A stretch of 64,000 bases of DNA from Sphingomonas jaspsi DSM 18422 (GCF_000585415.1 NZ_KK073876.1:369810-433809); one strand, 5' to 3'. Shown: positions 28,641 through 38,000, numbered from the stretch's first letter. The notes: generated by a model not told the origin, from the letters alone. A program made the numbers and translations.

Positions 28641-28675
28641 GACGGTAACTCATTTCCGCCGATATGGTTACCGTC
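28641..28675. promoter_or_regulatory. 9-bp inverted repeat (GACGGTAAC-N17-GTTACCGTC)
   Basis: Perfect 9-bp arms at 28641-28649 and 28667-28675 separated by 17 nt, ending 3 nt before the start codon of the small secreted protein gene at 28637. It could be an operator for a dimeric regulator or, on RNA, a hairpin next to the start codon. Confidence 0.5.
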
Positions 28676-28796
28676 TTGTTAGGGATTGTTCCGTTTTGAA
28701 CCGACTCTTGCCCGTTGCCAGCCCCGTCCGGCTTTGCTAGGGGCCGCCACCTACCGGAGGCGGCGCCCATATGCGGCGATCGCTTTTTCATTGAGT

Positions 28797-28883
28797 GCGG
28801 TCGTGGCGGAACTGGTAGACGCGCAACGTTGAGGTCGTTGTGTCCGAAAGGACGTGGAAGTTCGAGTCTTCTCGACCGCACCA
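28797..28883 (+). tRNA. tRNA-Leu (anticodon GAG)
   Basis: 87 nt including an encoded ACCA end. Acceptor stem GCGGTCG pairs with CGACCGC; anticodon stem CAACG/CGTTG (28824-28828, 28836-28840) encloses loop TTGAGGT with anticodon GAG at 28831-28833. A long variable arm (GTCCGAAAGGAC) marks it as a class II tRNA, and TTCGAGT is the T loop. It reads CUC and CUU leucine codons. It ends 14 nt before the convergent dnaE2 stop. Confidence 0.95.
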
Positions 28884-28897
28884 TTTTCCCAATGAAA

Positions 28898-31800
28898 TCA
28901 GTGGAAATCCCGCGATTGCGGCAGGAAGCGCGAGCTTGGCAGGATGCGCGCGTCGCGCGGATGGCGGTTGGCTGGCGGGGGTGCCGAATGGGTCACCGCA
29001 TCGCCCGGCTGCGCGAACGAGCCGATCGCCGCCGAATCCGACAAGGTTGAGAGATAATGGCTGCCGTCGGTGACGGTCTTGGCCATCAGATGGGCGACGC
29101 CTTCCTTGCTGCGTTGCAGATGGCCTTCGATGATCATCAGGCGAGAGGCCATTACCGCTCGCCGCTGCCGCTCGAAATCGCGCGCCCATAGCAGCGCGTT
29201 CACCACGCCCGTTTCATCCTCGATGGTGATGAAGATGGCATTGCCCTTGCCTGGCCGCTGGCGGATGAGCACCGCGCCAGCGACGCGGATCCTGGCACCA
29301 TCCTTGGCGGCGTTGACAGTCGCGCAGTCCATCAGGCCGGCGGCCGACAGTTTGGGCCGGAGGAATTGCAGCGGATGGCCCTTTAGCGACAGCCGCTGGG
29401 TCTGGTAATCCGCGACCACTTCCTCGGCCGGGGCCATCGGCGGCAGGTCGATGTCCGGTTCGCGGCCCAGTTCGGGCAGGTCCTGCGCGGCGAACAGCGG
29501 CAGCTGCGCCGGCGGCACCCGCCGTGCCTCCCATCCCGCCTGTCGCCGGTTCTGGCCGATCGAGCGGAGCGCATCGGCGTCGGCCAGCAGCTGCAGCGCA
29601 CGCGACGGTAGCGCGGCGCGGCGGGCCGCGTCCTCCATGCTGGCGAAGGGCTGCGCGGCCACGATCGCCTCGGCCCAATCCTCGCGAAAGCCGCTGATCT
29701 GGCGAAAGCCGAGCCGCAGCGTCATCGGATCTTCTAGCAGATTGTCCCATGTGCTGGCGTTGAGATCGGTCGGCATCACCCGCACCCCGTGCTGCAGCGC
29801 ATCGGTCACCAGCTGCGACGGTGCGTAAAACCCCATCGGCTGGCTGTTGAGCAGCGCGCAGGTGAACACCGCCGGATAATGGCATTTGATCCATGAGGAG
29901 ACATAGGCGAGCCAGCCGAACGCCTGGGCATGGCTTTCGGGGAAGCCATATTCGCCGAAACCGCGAATCTGTTCGAAACAGCGCTCAGCAAAGTCGGGCG
30001 GATAGCCGCGCTCGATCATCCCGCCCACCAGCTTGTCGCGGTAATGGCCGATGGTGCCGAGGTGGCGGAAGGTCGCCATCGCGCGGCGGAGGCCATCGGC
30101 TTCTGACGGGGTGAAGCCCGCCGCGACGATCGCCAGCTTCATCGCCTGTTCCTGGAACAGGGGGACGCCGAGCGTCTTTTCCAGCACGCTGCGGATCTCG
30201 CCGTCGGGGCCGGGATAGTCGACCTTCTCCTCCCCCGCGCGGCGGCGGAGGTAGGGGTGGACCATGCCGCCCTGGATCGGTCCCGGCCGGACGATCGCGA
30301 CCTGAATGACGAGGTCATATAGCTCCTTAGGCTTCATCCGCGGCAGCATCGCTATCTGCGCGCGGCTTTCGACCTGAAAGGTACCGATGCTGTCGGCGCG
30401 CTGGAGCATCTGGTAGGTCGGCGCGTCCTCGCGTGGCACGGTCGACAGGTCGACCTTGCCCAAGCCGTGTTGCTCCATCAGGTCGAAACTGCGGCGGATG
30501 CAGCTCAGCATCCCCAGCGCCAGCACGTCGACCTTCATCATGCCCAGCGTGTCGAGATCGTCCTTGTCCCATTCGATGAAGGTGCGGTCGGGCATCGCCC
30601 CGTTCAGCACCGGCACCATCTCGTCCAGCCGCCCTTCGGTCAGCACGAAGCCGCCGACATGCTGCGACAGATGGCGGGGGAATTCGAGCAGATCGCCGAC
30701 CATGTCGCGCAGCCGCGCCATCTGCGGATTGGCGAGGTCGAAACCCGCCTCGGCGAGGCGCTGCTCGGGAATGCCGGCACTGCCGCTCCAGCTGCCCCAG
30801 ACCGTGCTGCACAGGCGCGAGGTGACGTCTTCGCTCAATCCCAGCGCCTTGCCCACTTCGCGGATCGCACTGCGTTGGCGGTAGCGGATGACGGTCCCCG
30901 CGATGCCCGCGCGCTCGCGGCCGTAGCGCTGGTAGATATACTGGATCACCTCCTCGCGCCGTTCATGTTCGAAATCGACGTCGATGTCGGGCGGCTCGTC
31001 GCGCTCGTCGGACATGAAGCGGGAGAAAAGCAATTTCTCCTTCACCGGGTCGATCGGCGTCACGCCCAGGAAGTAGCAGACCAGCGAATTGGCCGCCGAC
31101 CCGCGGCCCTGGCACAGGATCGGCTTGGGCAGGCTGCGCGCATAACGAACAATGTCGTGGACGGTGAGGAAGTAGGAGGCGTAGTTGCGCCGCCGGATCA
31201 GCCGATATTCCTCGTTGAGCGTGTCGCGATAGGTCGGCGGCAGGCCGTCGGGAAAGCGTTCAGCCGCCCCCTGTTCAACCAGTTCGACCAGCCAGTCCTG
31301 CGGGGTCCAGCCTTCGGGCACCGGCTCATGCGGATATTCATAGACCAGCTGGTCGAGCGTGAAGTCGATGCAGCCGAACAGGTCGCGGGTCGCGGCGATG
31401 GCCTGCGGGGCGTCGCGGAACAGTCGCGCCATCTCCTCCGGCGCCTTCAGGTGACGCTCAGCATTGGCGGCAAGACGTCGCCCCGCCGCCTGGATGGTGG
31501 TGCCGTCGCGGATGCAGGTCAGCACATCCTGCAGCGGGCGGCAGTCGGGGGTGGCGTAAAGCGCGTCGTTGGTCGCGATCAGCGGAACGCCGGTGCGGCG
31601 GGACAGCGCCAGCCGCTTCGCCAAGCGCCGCGCATCGCGACCGGCGCGCGGCATGAACGCCGCCAGCCAGACGCGCGGCGCATGATCCTTCAGCATCGAC
31701 AGCAGCACCGCATCGCCATCCATCGCGATCAACGCATTGTCCTGGCAATGCTCCAGCAGATCTTCGAGCCGAAGCGCGCAGCTGCCCTTTTCGGTACGGC

Positions 31801-32110
31801 GGTTGCCCAGCGTCAGCAGGCGCGTGAGACGACCCCAACCGAAGCGGGTCATGGGGTAGGCGACAATGTCCGGCGTGCCGTCGGCAAAGACCAGCCGCGC
31901 GCCGACGATCAGTTTGAAGCCGCCGACCGGCCCGCCCATCTGCTTCCACGCATCATGCGCGCGGACCACGCCGGCGACGCTGTTGCGGTCCGCAACCCCG
32001 ATCCCGCGCATCCCCAGCCCCTGCGCGCGCGACACCATCTGCCACGGGTGCGATGCGCCGTGGAGGAAGCTGAAATTGGTCGCGGCGACGCTTTCCGCGA
32101 ACCAGCTCAT
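28898..32110 (-). CDS. dnaE2: Error-prone DNA polymerase DnaE2 (ImuC)
   Basis: 1070-residue C-family polymerase performing translesion synthesis with ImuA and ImuB after DNA damage. The palm aspartates are present in PDIDVDFEHERR and KVDVLALGML, with the fingers region GRGSAANSLVCYFLGV. The PHP domain is degenerate (FSFLHGASHP in place of the HxDYS type), and the C-terminal OB fold is present (IRVAGAVLIRQRPGKGNAIF). It is the last gene of the LexA-boxed imuA-imuB-dnaE2 operon, overlapping imuB by 4 nt. Confidence 0.96.
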   Translation of the reverse strand: MSWFAESVAATNFSFLHGASHPWQMVSRAQGLGMRGIGVADRNSVAGVVRAHDAWKQMGGPVGGFKLIVGARLVFADGTPDIVAYPMTRFGWGRLTRLLTLGNRRTEKGSCALRLEDLLEHCQDNALIAMDGDAVLLSMLKDHAPRVWLAAFMPRAGRDARRLAKRLALSRRTGVPLIATNDALYATPDCRPLQDVLTCIRDGTTIQAAGRRLAANAERHLKAPEEMARLFRDAPQAIAATRDLFGCIDFTLDQLVYEYPHEPVPEGWTPQDWLVELVEQGAAERFPDGLPPTYRDTLNEEYRLIRRRNYASYFLTVHDIVRYARSLPKPILCQGRGSAANSLVCYFLGVTPIDPVKEKLLFSRFMSDERDEPPDIDVDFEHERREEVIQYIYQRYGRERAGIAGTVIRYRQRSAIREVGKALGLSEDVTSRLCSTVWGSWSGSAGIPEQRLAEAGFDLANPQMARLRDMVGDLLEFPRHLSQHVGGFVLTEGRLDEMVPVLNGAMPDRTFIEWDKDDLDTLGMMKVDVLALGMLSCIRRSFDLMEQHGLGKVDLSTVPREDAPTYQMLQRADSIGTFQVESRAQIAMLPRMKPKELYDLVIQVAIVRPGPIQGGMVHPYLRRRAGEEKVDYPGPDGEIRSVLEKTLGVPLFQEQAMKLAIVAAGFTPSEADGLRRAMATFRHLGTIGHYRDKLVGGMIERGYPPDFAERCFEQIRGFGEYGFPESHAQAFGWLAYVSSWIKCHYPAVFTCALLNSQPMGFYAPSQLVTDALQHGVRVMPTDLNASTWDNLLEDPMTLRLGFRQISGFREDWAEAIVAAQPFASMEDAARRAALPSRALQLLADADALRSIGQNRRQAGWEARRVPPAQLPLFAAQDLPELGREPDIDLPPMAPAEEVVADYQTQRLSLKGHPLQFLRPKLSAAGLMDCATVNAAKDGARIRVAGAVLIRQRPGKGNAIFITIEDETGVVNALLWARDFERQRRAVMASRLMIIEGHLQRSKEGVAHLMAKTVTDGSHYLSTLSDSAAIGSFAQPGDAVTHSAPPPANRHPRDARILPSSRFLPQSRDFH

Positions 32111-33627
32111 GGGAACAGGCCGTGGAGGTACCAGTCGGGATCGCCCTTCTCCCCGAACAGGCCGTGGCGGAAAATCCAGAAGCGCCGCCCCGCCTCATCC
32201 TCGACCCGATAATAATCGCGGGTAAGGCCACCCTGGTTCGGGAAATGGCCCATCGCCCGGGTCCACCATTCCGACGCCAGCCGTTCCGGCCCTTCGGCCA
32301 GCGTGACGCGGTGCATCTTCCCCTTCCAGCGGAAACGGTAGGGCGGTCCGTCGGGCACTTCGGCGATCACCTCCACCTTGTGCGGCGGGTCGAGCAGGTA
32401 GAGCGGGCGTGGCGGGCGATCGTCGGTGATCGGCCAGTCCGGCGCAGCAATTCCGGCGGCCGGCAACCACATCTGCGCGACTTCGGGCAAGTGCCGGTCG
32501 CACGGCACCGCGCGGCGGACACGGTCGGGGCCAAGCCGCACCCCCAGCCGGTCGACCAGCGCCCCCACCCCGTCATGGCGTTCGTCCGCGCCGTCCAGGC
32601 CGATCTGCGCCAGCGCCAGCGCTTCGGTCCGCGGCACCGCCAGCGCGATCATGTCGAAGCCGAAGCCGGGATCGATCGGGTCCGCCAGCCCTTCGATCCT
32701 CTCGCGCAGCAGGCGGATGACGGCGGGCGGATCGCGCACCGGCCGCCCCGTTTCGACGGCGAGCGAGCGTTCGAGCCCGTCGCTGCGGTAAAGGGTGGCG
32801 ACAAAGACACGCCCGCCGATCCCGCGCGCTTCCATCACTTTCCCCGCCTCGCCAAGCAGCCCTTCGACCACGTCGAGGACATCGTCGGTACGACCGATCG
32901 GCTCGGCGAAGCGCGCCTCGACGCGGATCGGAGCGGCGGGAATGTGCGGGTCGATCGGGCTGCCGATCTCGCCCGTCATTTGGCGCAGCTTCGTCACCGC
33001 CCCAGCGCCGAACCGCGCGGCAATGGCCGATAAGGGGCGCGCGGTCAGGTCGCCGATCCGCCGCAGCCCGGCGCGGAGCAAAGCCTGCAGATCGTTGTCG
33101 TCCAATTCCAGCGCGCGCACCGGCAATGCGCCGATTTCGCCGCTGCCATCGCCGTATCGCGCAAGCGCGCGGGCGGCAGCGGCATTGTCCGCCAGTGCAA
33201 ACCGCGGCGTGACCTCGACCAGCGGCAACATCCGTTCGATCATTGCCTGCTCGCCCCCGAACAGATGGGCGCAGCCGCTGATATCCATCAGCAGGCCGTC
33301 GGGCGGATCGCGCGTCACCATCGGCGTGAAGCGGATCATCCGGCGGACGAGGATATCGACCACTTCACGATCCGCCTCGGGGTCGTGCGGCAGGGTCGCG
33401 AGGTCGGGCAGGCGTGCCCGCGCGTCGGCCAGCGTCATGCCCACCGCCAGCCCCGCCTTCAGCCCGACCGCATCGAGCGCGGCAAGGCGCAGCGTGTTGC
33501 TGCTGCGGACGATCAGCGCGAGCGGATTATGCGGCGCGCAGATGGCCGGATGCTGGCGCCGCGCCCGTTCCACCGACAGGAAGGGCAGCCAGATCGCCAG
33601 GCACCGGCGCTTCGACGAAGCGGCCAT
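32107..33627 (-). CDS. imuB: Translesion synthesis accessory protein ImuB (Y-family-like)
   Basis: 506 residues, related to Y-family polymerases but catalytically inactive in characterised cases; it binds the beta clamp, ImuA and DnaE2. Typical parts are KRRCLAIWLPFLSVERARR at the N-terminus, LLMDISGCAHLFGGE, and FARFGAGAVTKLRQM-like fingers. I chose ATG at 33627 because ImuB proteins begin just before the LxLWLP motif; this makes imuB overlap imuA by 101 nt in another frame. Sequence further upstream in this frame is a shadow of imuA. Confidence 0.92.
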   Translation of the reverse strand: MAASSKRRCLAIWLPFLSVERARRQHPAICAPHNPLALIVRSSNTLRLAALDAVGLKAGLAVGMTLADARARLPDLATLPHDPEADREVVDILVRRMIRFTPMVTRDPPDGLLMDISGCAHLFGGEQAMIERMLPLVEVTPRFALADNAAAARALARYGDGSGEIGALPVRALELDDNDLQALLRAGLRRIGDLTARPLSAIAARFGAGAVTKLRQMTGEIGSPIDPHIPAAPIRVEARFAEPIGRTDDVLDVVEGLLGEAGKVMEARGIGGRVFVATLYRSDGLERSLAVETGRPVRDPPAVIRLLRERIEGLADPIDPGFGFDMIALAVPRTEALALAQIGLDGADERHDGVGALVDRLGVRLGPDRVRRAVPCDRHLPEVAQMWLPAAGIAAPDWPITDDRPPRPLYLLDPPHKVEVIAEVPDGPPYRFRWKGKMHRVTLAEGPERLASEWWTRAMGHFPNQGGLTRDYYRVEDEAGRRFWIFRHGLFGEKGDPDWYLHGLFP

Positions 33628-34234
33628 GCTGAAGGTCCCAGACAAGAGTGAAACGCTGGCCCGCCGGCCCGCCGCGACGTCGGAGCAGCTCGACATCCAG
33701 CGCGGGCATTCCCGGCGCCTTCGCCTCCAGCGGCCGCGACGGCGCGCTCGACACCCGCCATCGGCTCTGCGCCGCGCTGGGCCGGGGCTCTGCATCGGCG
33801 CGCAGCAGGATGACGCGTGCTGCCTTGCCTTCCAGCGCCAGCGCCAGCCGGCGACTGGCGGTGAGGCCATAATCGGCCAGCCGCCCTTCGCTAGCGACGA
33901 TGATGCCGCCCACAGCCGATGATCGCGCCGCATCGAGCGCTGCCCGCAGCATGTCGCGTTCGTTCGACGTTTCGACCCACACCAGGCGGGACGGCGACAG
34001 CCCAAGCCCGGCCATCCCTTCGGCATAAAGCTGGGCGGCAGGTCGCGGCCGCCCCTTCATTCCCACCAGCAGGATCGGCCCATCTCCGGCCGAAAATGCC
34101 TCAGCCAGCGAAAAGGTCATGGCAGCCGTCCAGTCGGCATTGGCGCAGTGAATTTCGTGCAGGCACCCGCCGTCCAGAAATCCCTGGCGATCCGGAGACG
34201 GTGAAGGTGTTTGGCGTTGGAGATTGGCTTTCAT
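33527..34234 (-). CDS. imuA: Mutasome protein ImuA
   Basis: 235-residue RecA/SulA-like accessory protein of the ImuABC mutasome. It has no clear Walker A. Recognisable stretches are LHEIHCANADWTAAMTFSLA, PILLVGMKGRPRPAAQLY and RRLALALEGKAARVILLRA. It is the first gene of the SOS operon; a perfect GTTC-N7-GTTC LexA box lies 20 nt before the ATG. Its 3' end overlaps imuB by 101 nt. Confidence 0.9.
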   Translation of the reverse strand: MKANLQRQTPSPSPDRQGFLDGGCLHEIHCANADWTAAMTFSLAEAFSAGDGPILLVGMKGRPRPAAQLYAEGMAGLGLSPSRLVWVETSNERDMLRAALDAARSSAVGGIIVASEGRLADYGLTASRRLALALEGKAARVILLRADAEPRPSAAQSRWRVSSAPSRPLEAKAPGMPALDVELLRRRGGPAGQRFTLVWDLQHGRFVEAPVPGDLAALPVGGTGAAPASGHLRAA

Positions 34235-34254
34235 GGGTCGAATCGCTGCTGAAT

Positions 34255-34269
34255 GTTCTTATTATGTTC
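34255..34269. promoter_or_regulatory. LexA (SOS) box of imuA-imuB-dnaE2
   Basis: GTTCTTATTATGTTC matches the alphaproteobacterial LexA consensus GTTC-N7-GTTC exactly and lies 20 nt upstream of imuA. It predicts repression by LexA and DNA-damage induction of the mutasome operon. Confidence 0.88.
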
Positions 34270-34343
34270 TCATTCTCCCCATAGAGTCCAGCGCTGTCGC
34301 GCATAGGGTGCGCAAAGCTTCAGCCCCACCCTTACGGGCGGGC

Positions 34344-34365
34344 AAAAAGTCGTCTTGCACGACTT
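34344..34365 (-). terminator. Intrinsic terminator of the usher-like gene
   Basis: Read on the minus strand: a 7-bp stem AAGTCGT/ACGACTT with a 5-nt loop, followed by TTTTT, a few nt after the usher stop. A second GNRA-looped 7-bp hairpin (34325-34342) lies just beyond. Together they separate this locus from the imu promoter. Confidence 0.75.
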
Positions 34366-34369
34366 ATGG

Positions 34370-37105
34370 TTAACGAAGGGCGGGCGCCGTTGACGATGAG
34401 GCGTCCGCGATCTGGCCGGTCTTGAACACCCTCAGCGTGCCGAGGCGGGCCACGGTCTTGTCGGGACTGAGGTCGATCGTCGCATTGATCGCGGTGTCGA
34501 CACCGGCCGCCTGGGCCGACGCCTGCGCGACCCGAAGGCTGTAGTGGCCATAGCCGACGCGTTCGAACAGGATGAACCCGTCATAGTCGCTTCGCGCCGT
34601 CGCCACGACATCGCCCTTGTCGTTGAGCAGCTCGATATCGAGCCCTTCGATGCCGCGGCCGTCCTGGCGCACGATCACCGCCTCGACATCGCCGGCGCCG
34701 ACCAGTCCGATATCCAGCTTGGTCGCGACCCCGGGCCTCGGCACCACCAACTGCAGTGCCTTGCGCGGCGTAAGGCTGGGATCGGAAAGGCTCGACGCAT
34801 CGATCCCGACCGCAACGGGCTGATAGGGTTGCAGTCCGCCGACCCGAACCCTGCCCTGCTTGTCGGTCACCTGCTCCGACGCGCTCAGCCCGGTCGTAAT
34901 CATCGCGCCTTCTTCGAAGGGTTCGTCGGCGTCGCGCACGCCATTGTCGTTTAGGTCGCGATAGACTCTCGCTTCGACCGATCCGGATGCCGCCAGCTTC
35001 TGGCTGGTGAAATGCAGCCCGCGCGATCCGCTATCGAGCGAAAAGTTGAGGTTGAAGCCGGCGGCGAAGCTGCCGTCGGTCCCGCCTTCGATCGATGCGG
35101 CCGCGGCGACGCTGTTGAACCGGTGAATGTGGGAGATTCGCGCGATGCCGCGCTTGCCGACGGCGTCATAGCCGACCGCGCCCTCCCAATCGGCTTTGTC
35201 GCTCGCCGACCAATAGGCCGACAACTCGGCCCGCCGGAAGCGGTTGTAGGGACTGATTTCCCACATGGCCTCGCCGCGCAGCCGGACATCCTTGACGCGG
35301 CCCGTCCCGATCAGGGTCAGGTCGAGCTGATCCTTTTGCGGCGGTACGTTACTGCCCAGCTTTTTCTGCCAGTTGACCATGGTCGTCAGGTTGAACCCAT
35401 TGATATTGGTCGACAATCGTCCGGTCGTGGTAAGTGCCTTGTCATCAATCCCGCGATCGATCAGGCGCATGTCGGCCTGTGCGATCAACGGTTGATGACC
35501 CAGCTTGAACGGTGCCGACACGCCAACACGGACATCGCGATAATGGGCCTCGCGCTTGCCGCCGATCACGAAATCGTTGGCGAGCAGCGCGTCGACATTG
35601 ACATTGATCGCGCCGAATTTTGCGATGGCTTGCGCGCGAGCGGCCATGCCGCCGTGATTGTCGCGTGCAACCGCCGCCTCGACCAGCGCGGGGCCGACCG
35701 ATCGACGAATCGATCCTTCTACGAAGGTCAGTTTTTCGCCGTCGGCCAACAGCACGGCGGCCAGCGCACCCACCGAGGTGCGCTGGTCCAGCCCATGTTC
35801 GACCTGGACGGTGGCCTGCAGGTCCGGCCGCCTGAAATCTGGCTCGCTGCCGGGCGGAGCGCCGCTGCTCGCCTCGTTTCGGCCGATAATCTTGCCGGCA
35901 AGCTCGCGGCCGGGCTGCGAGACGCCCGCCCAGTACCATGTTTTGCCGGCCGGAACTTGCGCCTGGCCGACGTTGAGGGTCTCGACGCGCGTCCGCACCT
36001 GGCCTTGGGGGCCGTACAGGAGGACTTCGAAGCGATTGTCGCCATAAATTAGCTGGACGTCTTCAAATTTGTATCGCCCACTTCCGTCGGACTTTGCAAA
36101 TGATAATAGTTCGCCGTTGCGATAGAGTTCGGCATCCCATCCCGGCGGCAATTCCCCTTCGAACCGTGTCCGGTCGAAGGCGACCGGGTTGAAGAGCGGT
36201 CGATTGGTTACTTCGAACCCGCGGCCGTTGGTGCCGGGCAACAAACGGCTCGCCAGACCCTGCACATCGCCAACGGCAAAATGCGTTGCCTGCAGCGGTC
36301 CAAGGAGTTCGCCGTCGGGGTCGGACCGGTAGGCGCGAACCCGCAGTGACTGGGGCCGGCCCTTCCCGTCAGTGTTCAGTGTGGCGTCATATGACATTTT
36401 GGCAATTTCGCCGGCAGCAAGGACCGATGCCTGGCGATCGACGCGCATCCCGGTCGATGCGCGATAGGTGACCCCTGCCGACACGATGAAATCGAGCGCC
36501 GGCGCACGCCACATGCGATAGGGCAATTTCACCCGCGGCAGCTTGTCGAAGGGCATGGCGGCCGGCTTGATGCGGGCGGCCCGCTGTTCCCGCTCGCGGG
36601 CCAATTCGACCGGCAGCTTGGCCTCGGATTCGAGGACGATCAGCGACCCGGCGGTCATCGGCTTTATGCCGATGCCCAGCCAGCGGCCGAGAAATGCGCT
36701 GTCGACGCACCATCCGTCGGGCGTTTCGCGCACTGCCGTCGGATCGAGCCTTTCAGCCTTTCCGCCAAAGTGCGCCGTGCCTGCCGGGATGTTGAGCTCG
36801 AGGCGATTGCTTTCCTTGAAGGCCCAGCCGCTCGCGGTCCGCGCCTTTAGGTCGACCGTCACGGGCAGGTCGAGCGTGGTGAGCATGTCGCCCAGCACCA
36901 CGCAGGTCCCCTCAGGCGTAGAATAGGCCCGGACGCCATCCCCCAGGCGAAGCTGGCGGATGTTCACGTCGAGCATAAATTGTTCTTCGGGGTCGGCGTG
37001 CCAGTTGTCGAGGCCAGGGCTCGCGGCCCACGCAGCGACTGCGCCGGCGAGCGCGAGCGCACCGCCGGCGACCAATGCCCGGACCTTGCCGAACAGCTGG
37101 TGCAT
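34370..37105 (-). CDS. Usher-like outer membrane protein of a DUF4402 fibre locus
   Basis: 911 residues with a signal peptide (about 1-28). Residues 30-175 form an alpha/beta domain reminiscent of copper amine oxidase N-domains; the middle has usher-like strands and plug-type phrases (PPGWDAELYRNGELLSFA, YGDNRFEVLLYGPQGQ), and the C-terminal part has SdrB/carboxypeptidase-regulatory-like folds (DLNDNGVRDADEPFEEG; DIELLNDKGDVVATARS). Ushers form the outer membrane pore that assembles fimbriae. The neighbouring chaperone and subunits support that role, but similarity to classical FimD ushers is low, so this is inference. Confidence 0.68.
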   Translation of the reverse strand: MHQLFGKVRALVAGGALALAGAVAAWAASPGLDNWHADPEEQFMLDVNIRQLRLGDGVRAYSTPEGTCVVLGDMLTTLDLPVTVDLKARTASGWAFKESNRLELNIPAGTAHFGGKAERLDPTAVRETPDGWCVDSAFLGRWLGIGIKPMTAGSLIVLESEAKLPVELAREREQRAARIKPAAMPFDKLPRVKLPYRMWRAPALDFIVSAGVTYRASTGMRVDRQASVLAAGEIAKMSYDATLNTDGKGRPQSLRVRAYRSDPDGELLGPLQATHFAVGDVQGLASRLLPGTNGRGFEVTNRPLFNPVAFDRTRFEGELPPGWDAELYRNGELLSFAKSDGSGRYKFEDVQLIYGDNRFEVLLYGPQGQVRTRVETLNVGQAQVPAGKTWYWAGVSQPGRELAGKIIGRNEASSGAPPGSEPDFRRPDLQATVQVEHGLDQRTSVGALAAVLLADGEKLTFVEGSIRRSVGPALVEAAVARDNHGGMAARAQAIAKFGAINVNVDALLANDFVIGGKREAHYRDVRVGVSAPFKLGHQPLIAQADMRLIDRGIDDKALTTTGRLSTNINGFNLTTMVNWQKKLGSNVPPQKDQLDLTLIGTGRVKDVRLRGEAMWEISPYNRFRRAELSAYWSASDKADWEGAVGYDAVGKRGIARISHIHRFNSVAAAASIEGGTDGSFAAGFNLNFSLDSGSRGLHFTSQKLAASGSVEARVYRDLNDNGVRDADEPFEEGAMITTGLSASEQVTDKQGRVRVGGLQPYQPVAVGIDASSLSDPSLTPRKALQLVVPRPGVATKLDIGLVGAGDVEAVIVRQDGRGIEGLDIELLNDKGDVVATARSDYDGFILFERVGYGHYSLRVAQASAQAAGVDTAINATIDLSPDKTVARLGTLRVFKTGQIADASSSTAPALR

Positions 37106-37135
37106 CGCCTGTGGGTTCCGTCCCGACTTCAGCCG

Positions 37136-37963
37136 TTACCGCAGGGTCGCGCTGGTTTCAGCCAGCATGACAGGACCGCTATCGGTCGGTTCGACATATT
37201 GCACCGTGACCGCTCCGCTGGCTTGCGCGGCCAGCTTGGGATCGACCGGGACCAGGACTTCGCGGCGGTTGATTTCCGTGTAGATGGCGATGCCGCGAAC
37301 CACGGCGATCGGATCGGACACGCCGGCCTTCATGACCCGCACTTCGCCGAACGTCGACCGCGCGCCCTTGCGATCGATGTCCATCGCGATCACGGGCTGG
37401 CCTTCGACGCTGGCCTTGTGAACGTTGGAGATGGCCGCCGTCGCCTCGAGATTGCCCAGGCGGACGATGACCGGAATGGTGACGCCGTAGATCGGGGTTA
37501 GCCGGAACGACACGCCTTCGACCTTTTGCACAGGTGTCGCGACTTGCGGCTGCGCCGGCGGAATTGCCCGGAACAGCAGGTGAATTCGATATTCGCCGTC
37601 GGCAACCCCCTGCGGCACCCGCGCGCTGAGGCGGATCGCCTGCGGCTGGTTCGGCGGCAGCGTCACCTTGCGCGGCGCGAACAGCACCATTTCCTGCGCG
37701 ATCTTGTCGGCATCGCTGGGTGTCGGGACATCGACCAGCTTTCCGTCCGCAGTCATCCTGCGCAGTTCGGCGGTGACGCGGTAGGTCGCGACATCGTCGC
37801 CAATATTGTTGAGGATGACTTCGGTACCGCGGCGCCCGTCGAGCACGACGCGGGTCGGCGCGACCAGCAGGTCGCCGATGCCGGCGCTGGCGGGGGTGGC
37901 GATGGACAGCGATGCGCCGACCAGGGTCAACGCGCCAGCATGAGTGGAAAAGCGAGCAAACAT
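37136..37963 (-). CDS. Fimbrial periplasmic chaperone-like protein
   Basis: 275 residues: signal peptide (MFARFSTHAGALTLVGASLS ... ASA) then a PapD-like immunoglobulin domain (LLVAPTRVVLDGRRGTEVIL, ATYRVTAELRRM, DGEYRIHLLFRAIP). Such chaperones hold fibre subunits in the periplasm before export by the usher. I chose ATG at 37963, which has GGAGG 5 nt upstream. That ribosome site is half of a 6-bp hairpin (37969-37986), suggesting translational control. The usher-like gene follows after 30 nt. Confidence 0.8.
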   Translation of the reverse strand: MFARFSTHAGALTLVGASLSIATPASAGIGDLLVAPTRVVLDGRRGTEVILNNIGDDVATYRVTAELRRMTADGKLVDVPTPSDADKIAQEMVLFAPRKVTLPPNQPQAIRLSARVPQGVADGEYRIHLLFRAIPPAQPQVATPVQKVEGVSFRLTPIYGVTIPVIVRLGNLEATAAISNVHKASVEGQPVIAMDIDRKGARSTFGEVRVMKAGVSDPIAVVRGIAIYTEINRREVLVPVDPKLAAQASGAVTVQYVEPTDSGPVMLAETSATLR

Positions 37964-37968
37964 CGGAT

Positions 37969-37986
37969 CCTCCAGAACTTTGGAGG
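37969..37986 (-). promoter_or_regulatory. Hairpin masking the ribosome site of the chaperone gene
   Basis: On the minus strand CCTCCA-AAGTTC-TGGAGG forms a 6-bp stem in which the 3' arm is the Shine-Dalgarno sequence of the chaperone gene (ATG at 37963). When folded, it would block translation initiation. Confidence 0.5.
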
Positions 37987-38000
37987 AAGATGCGTCCGAA

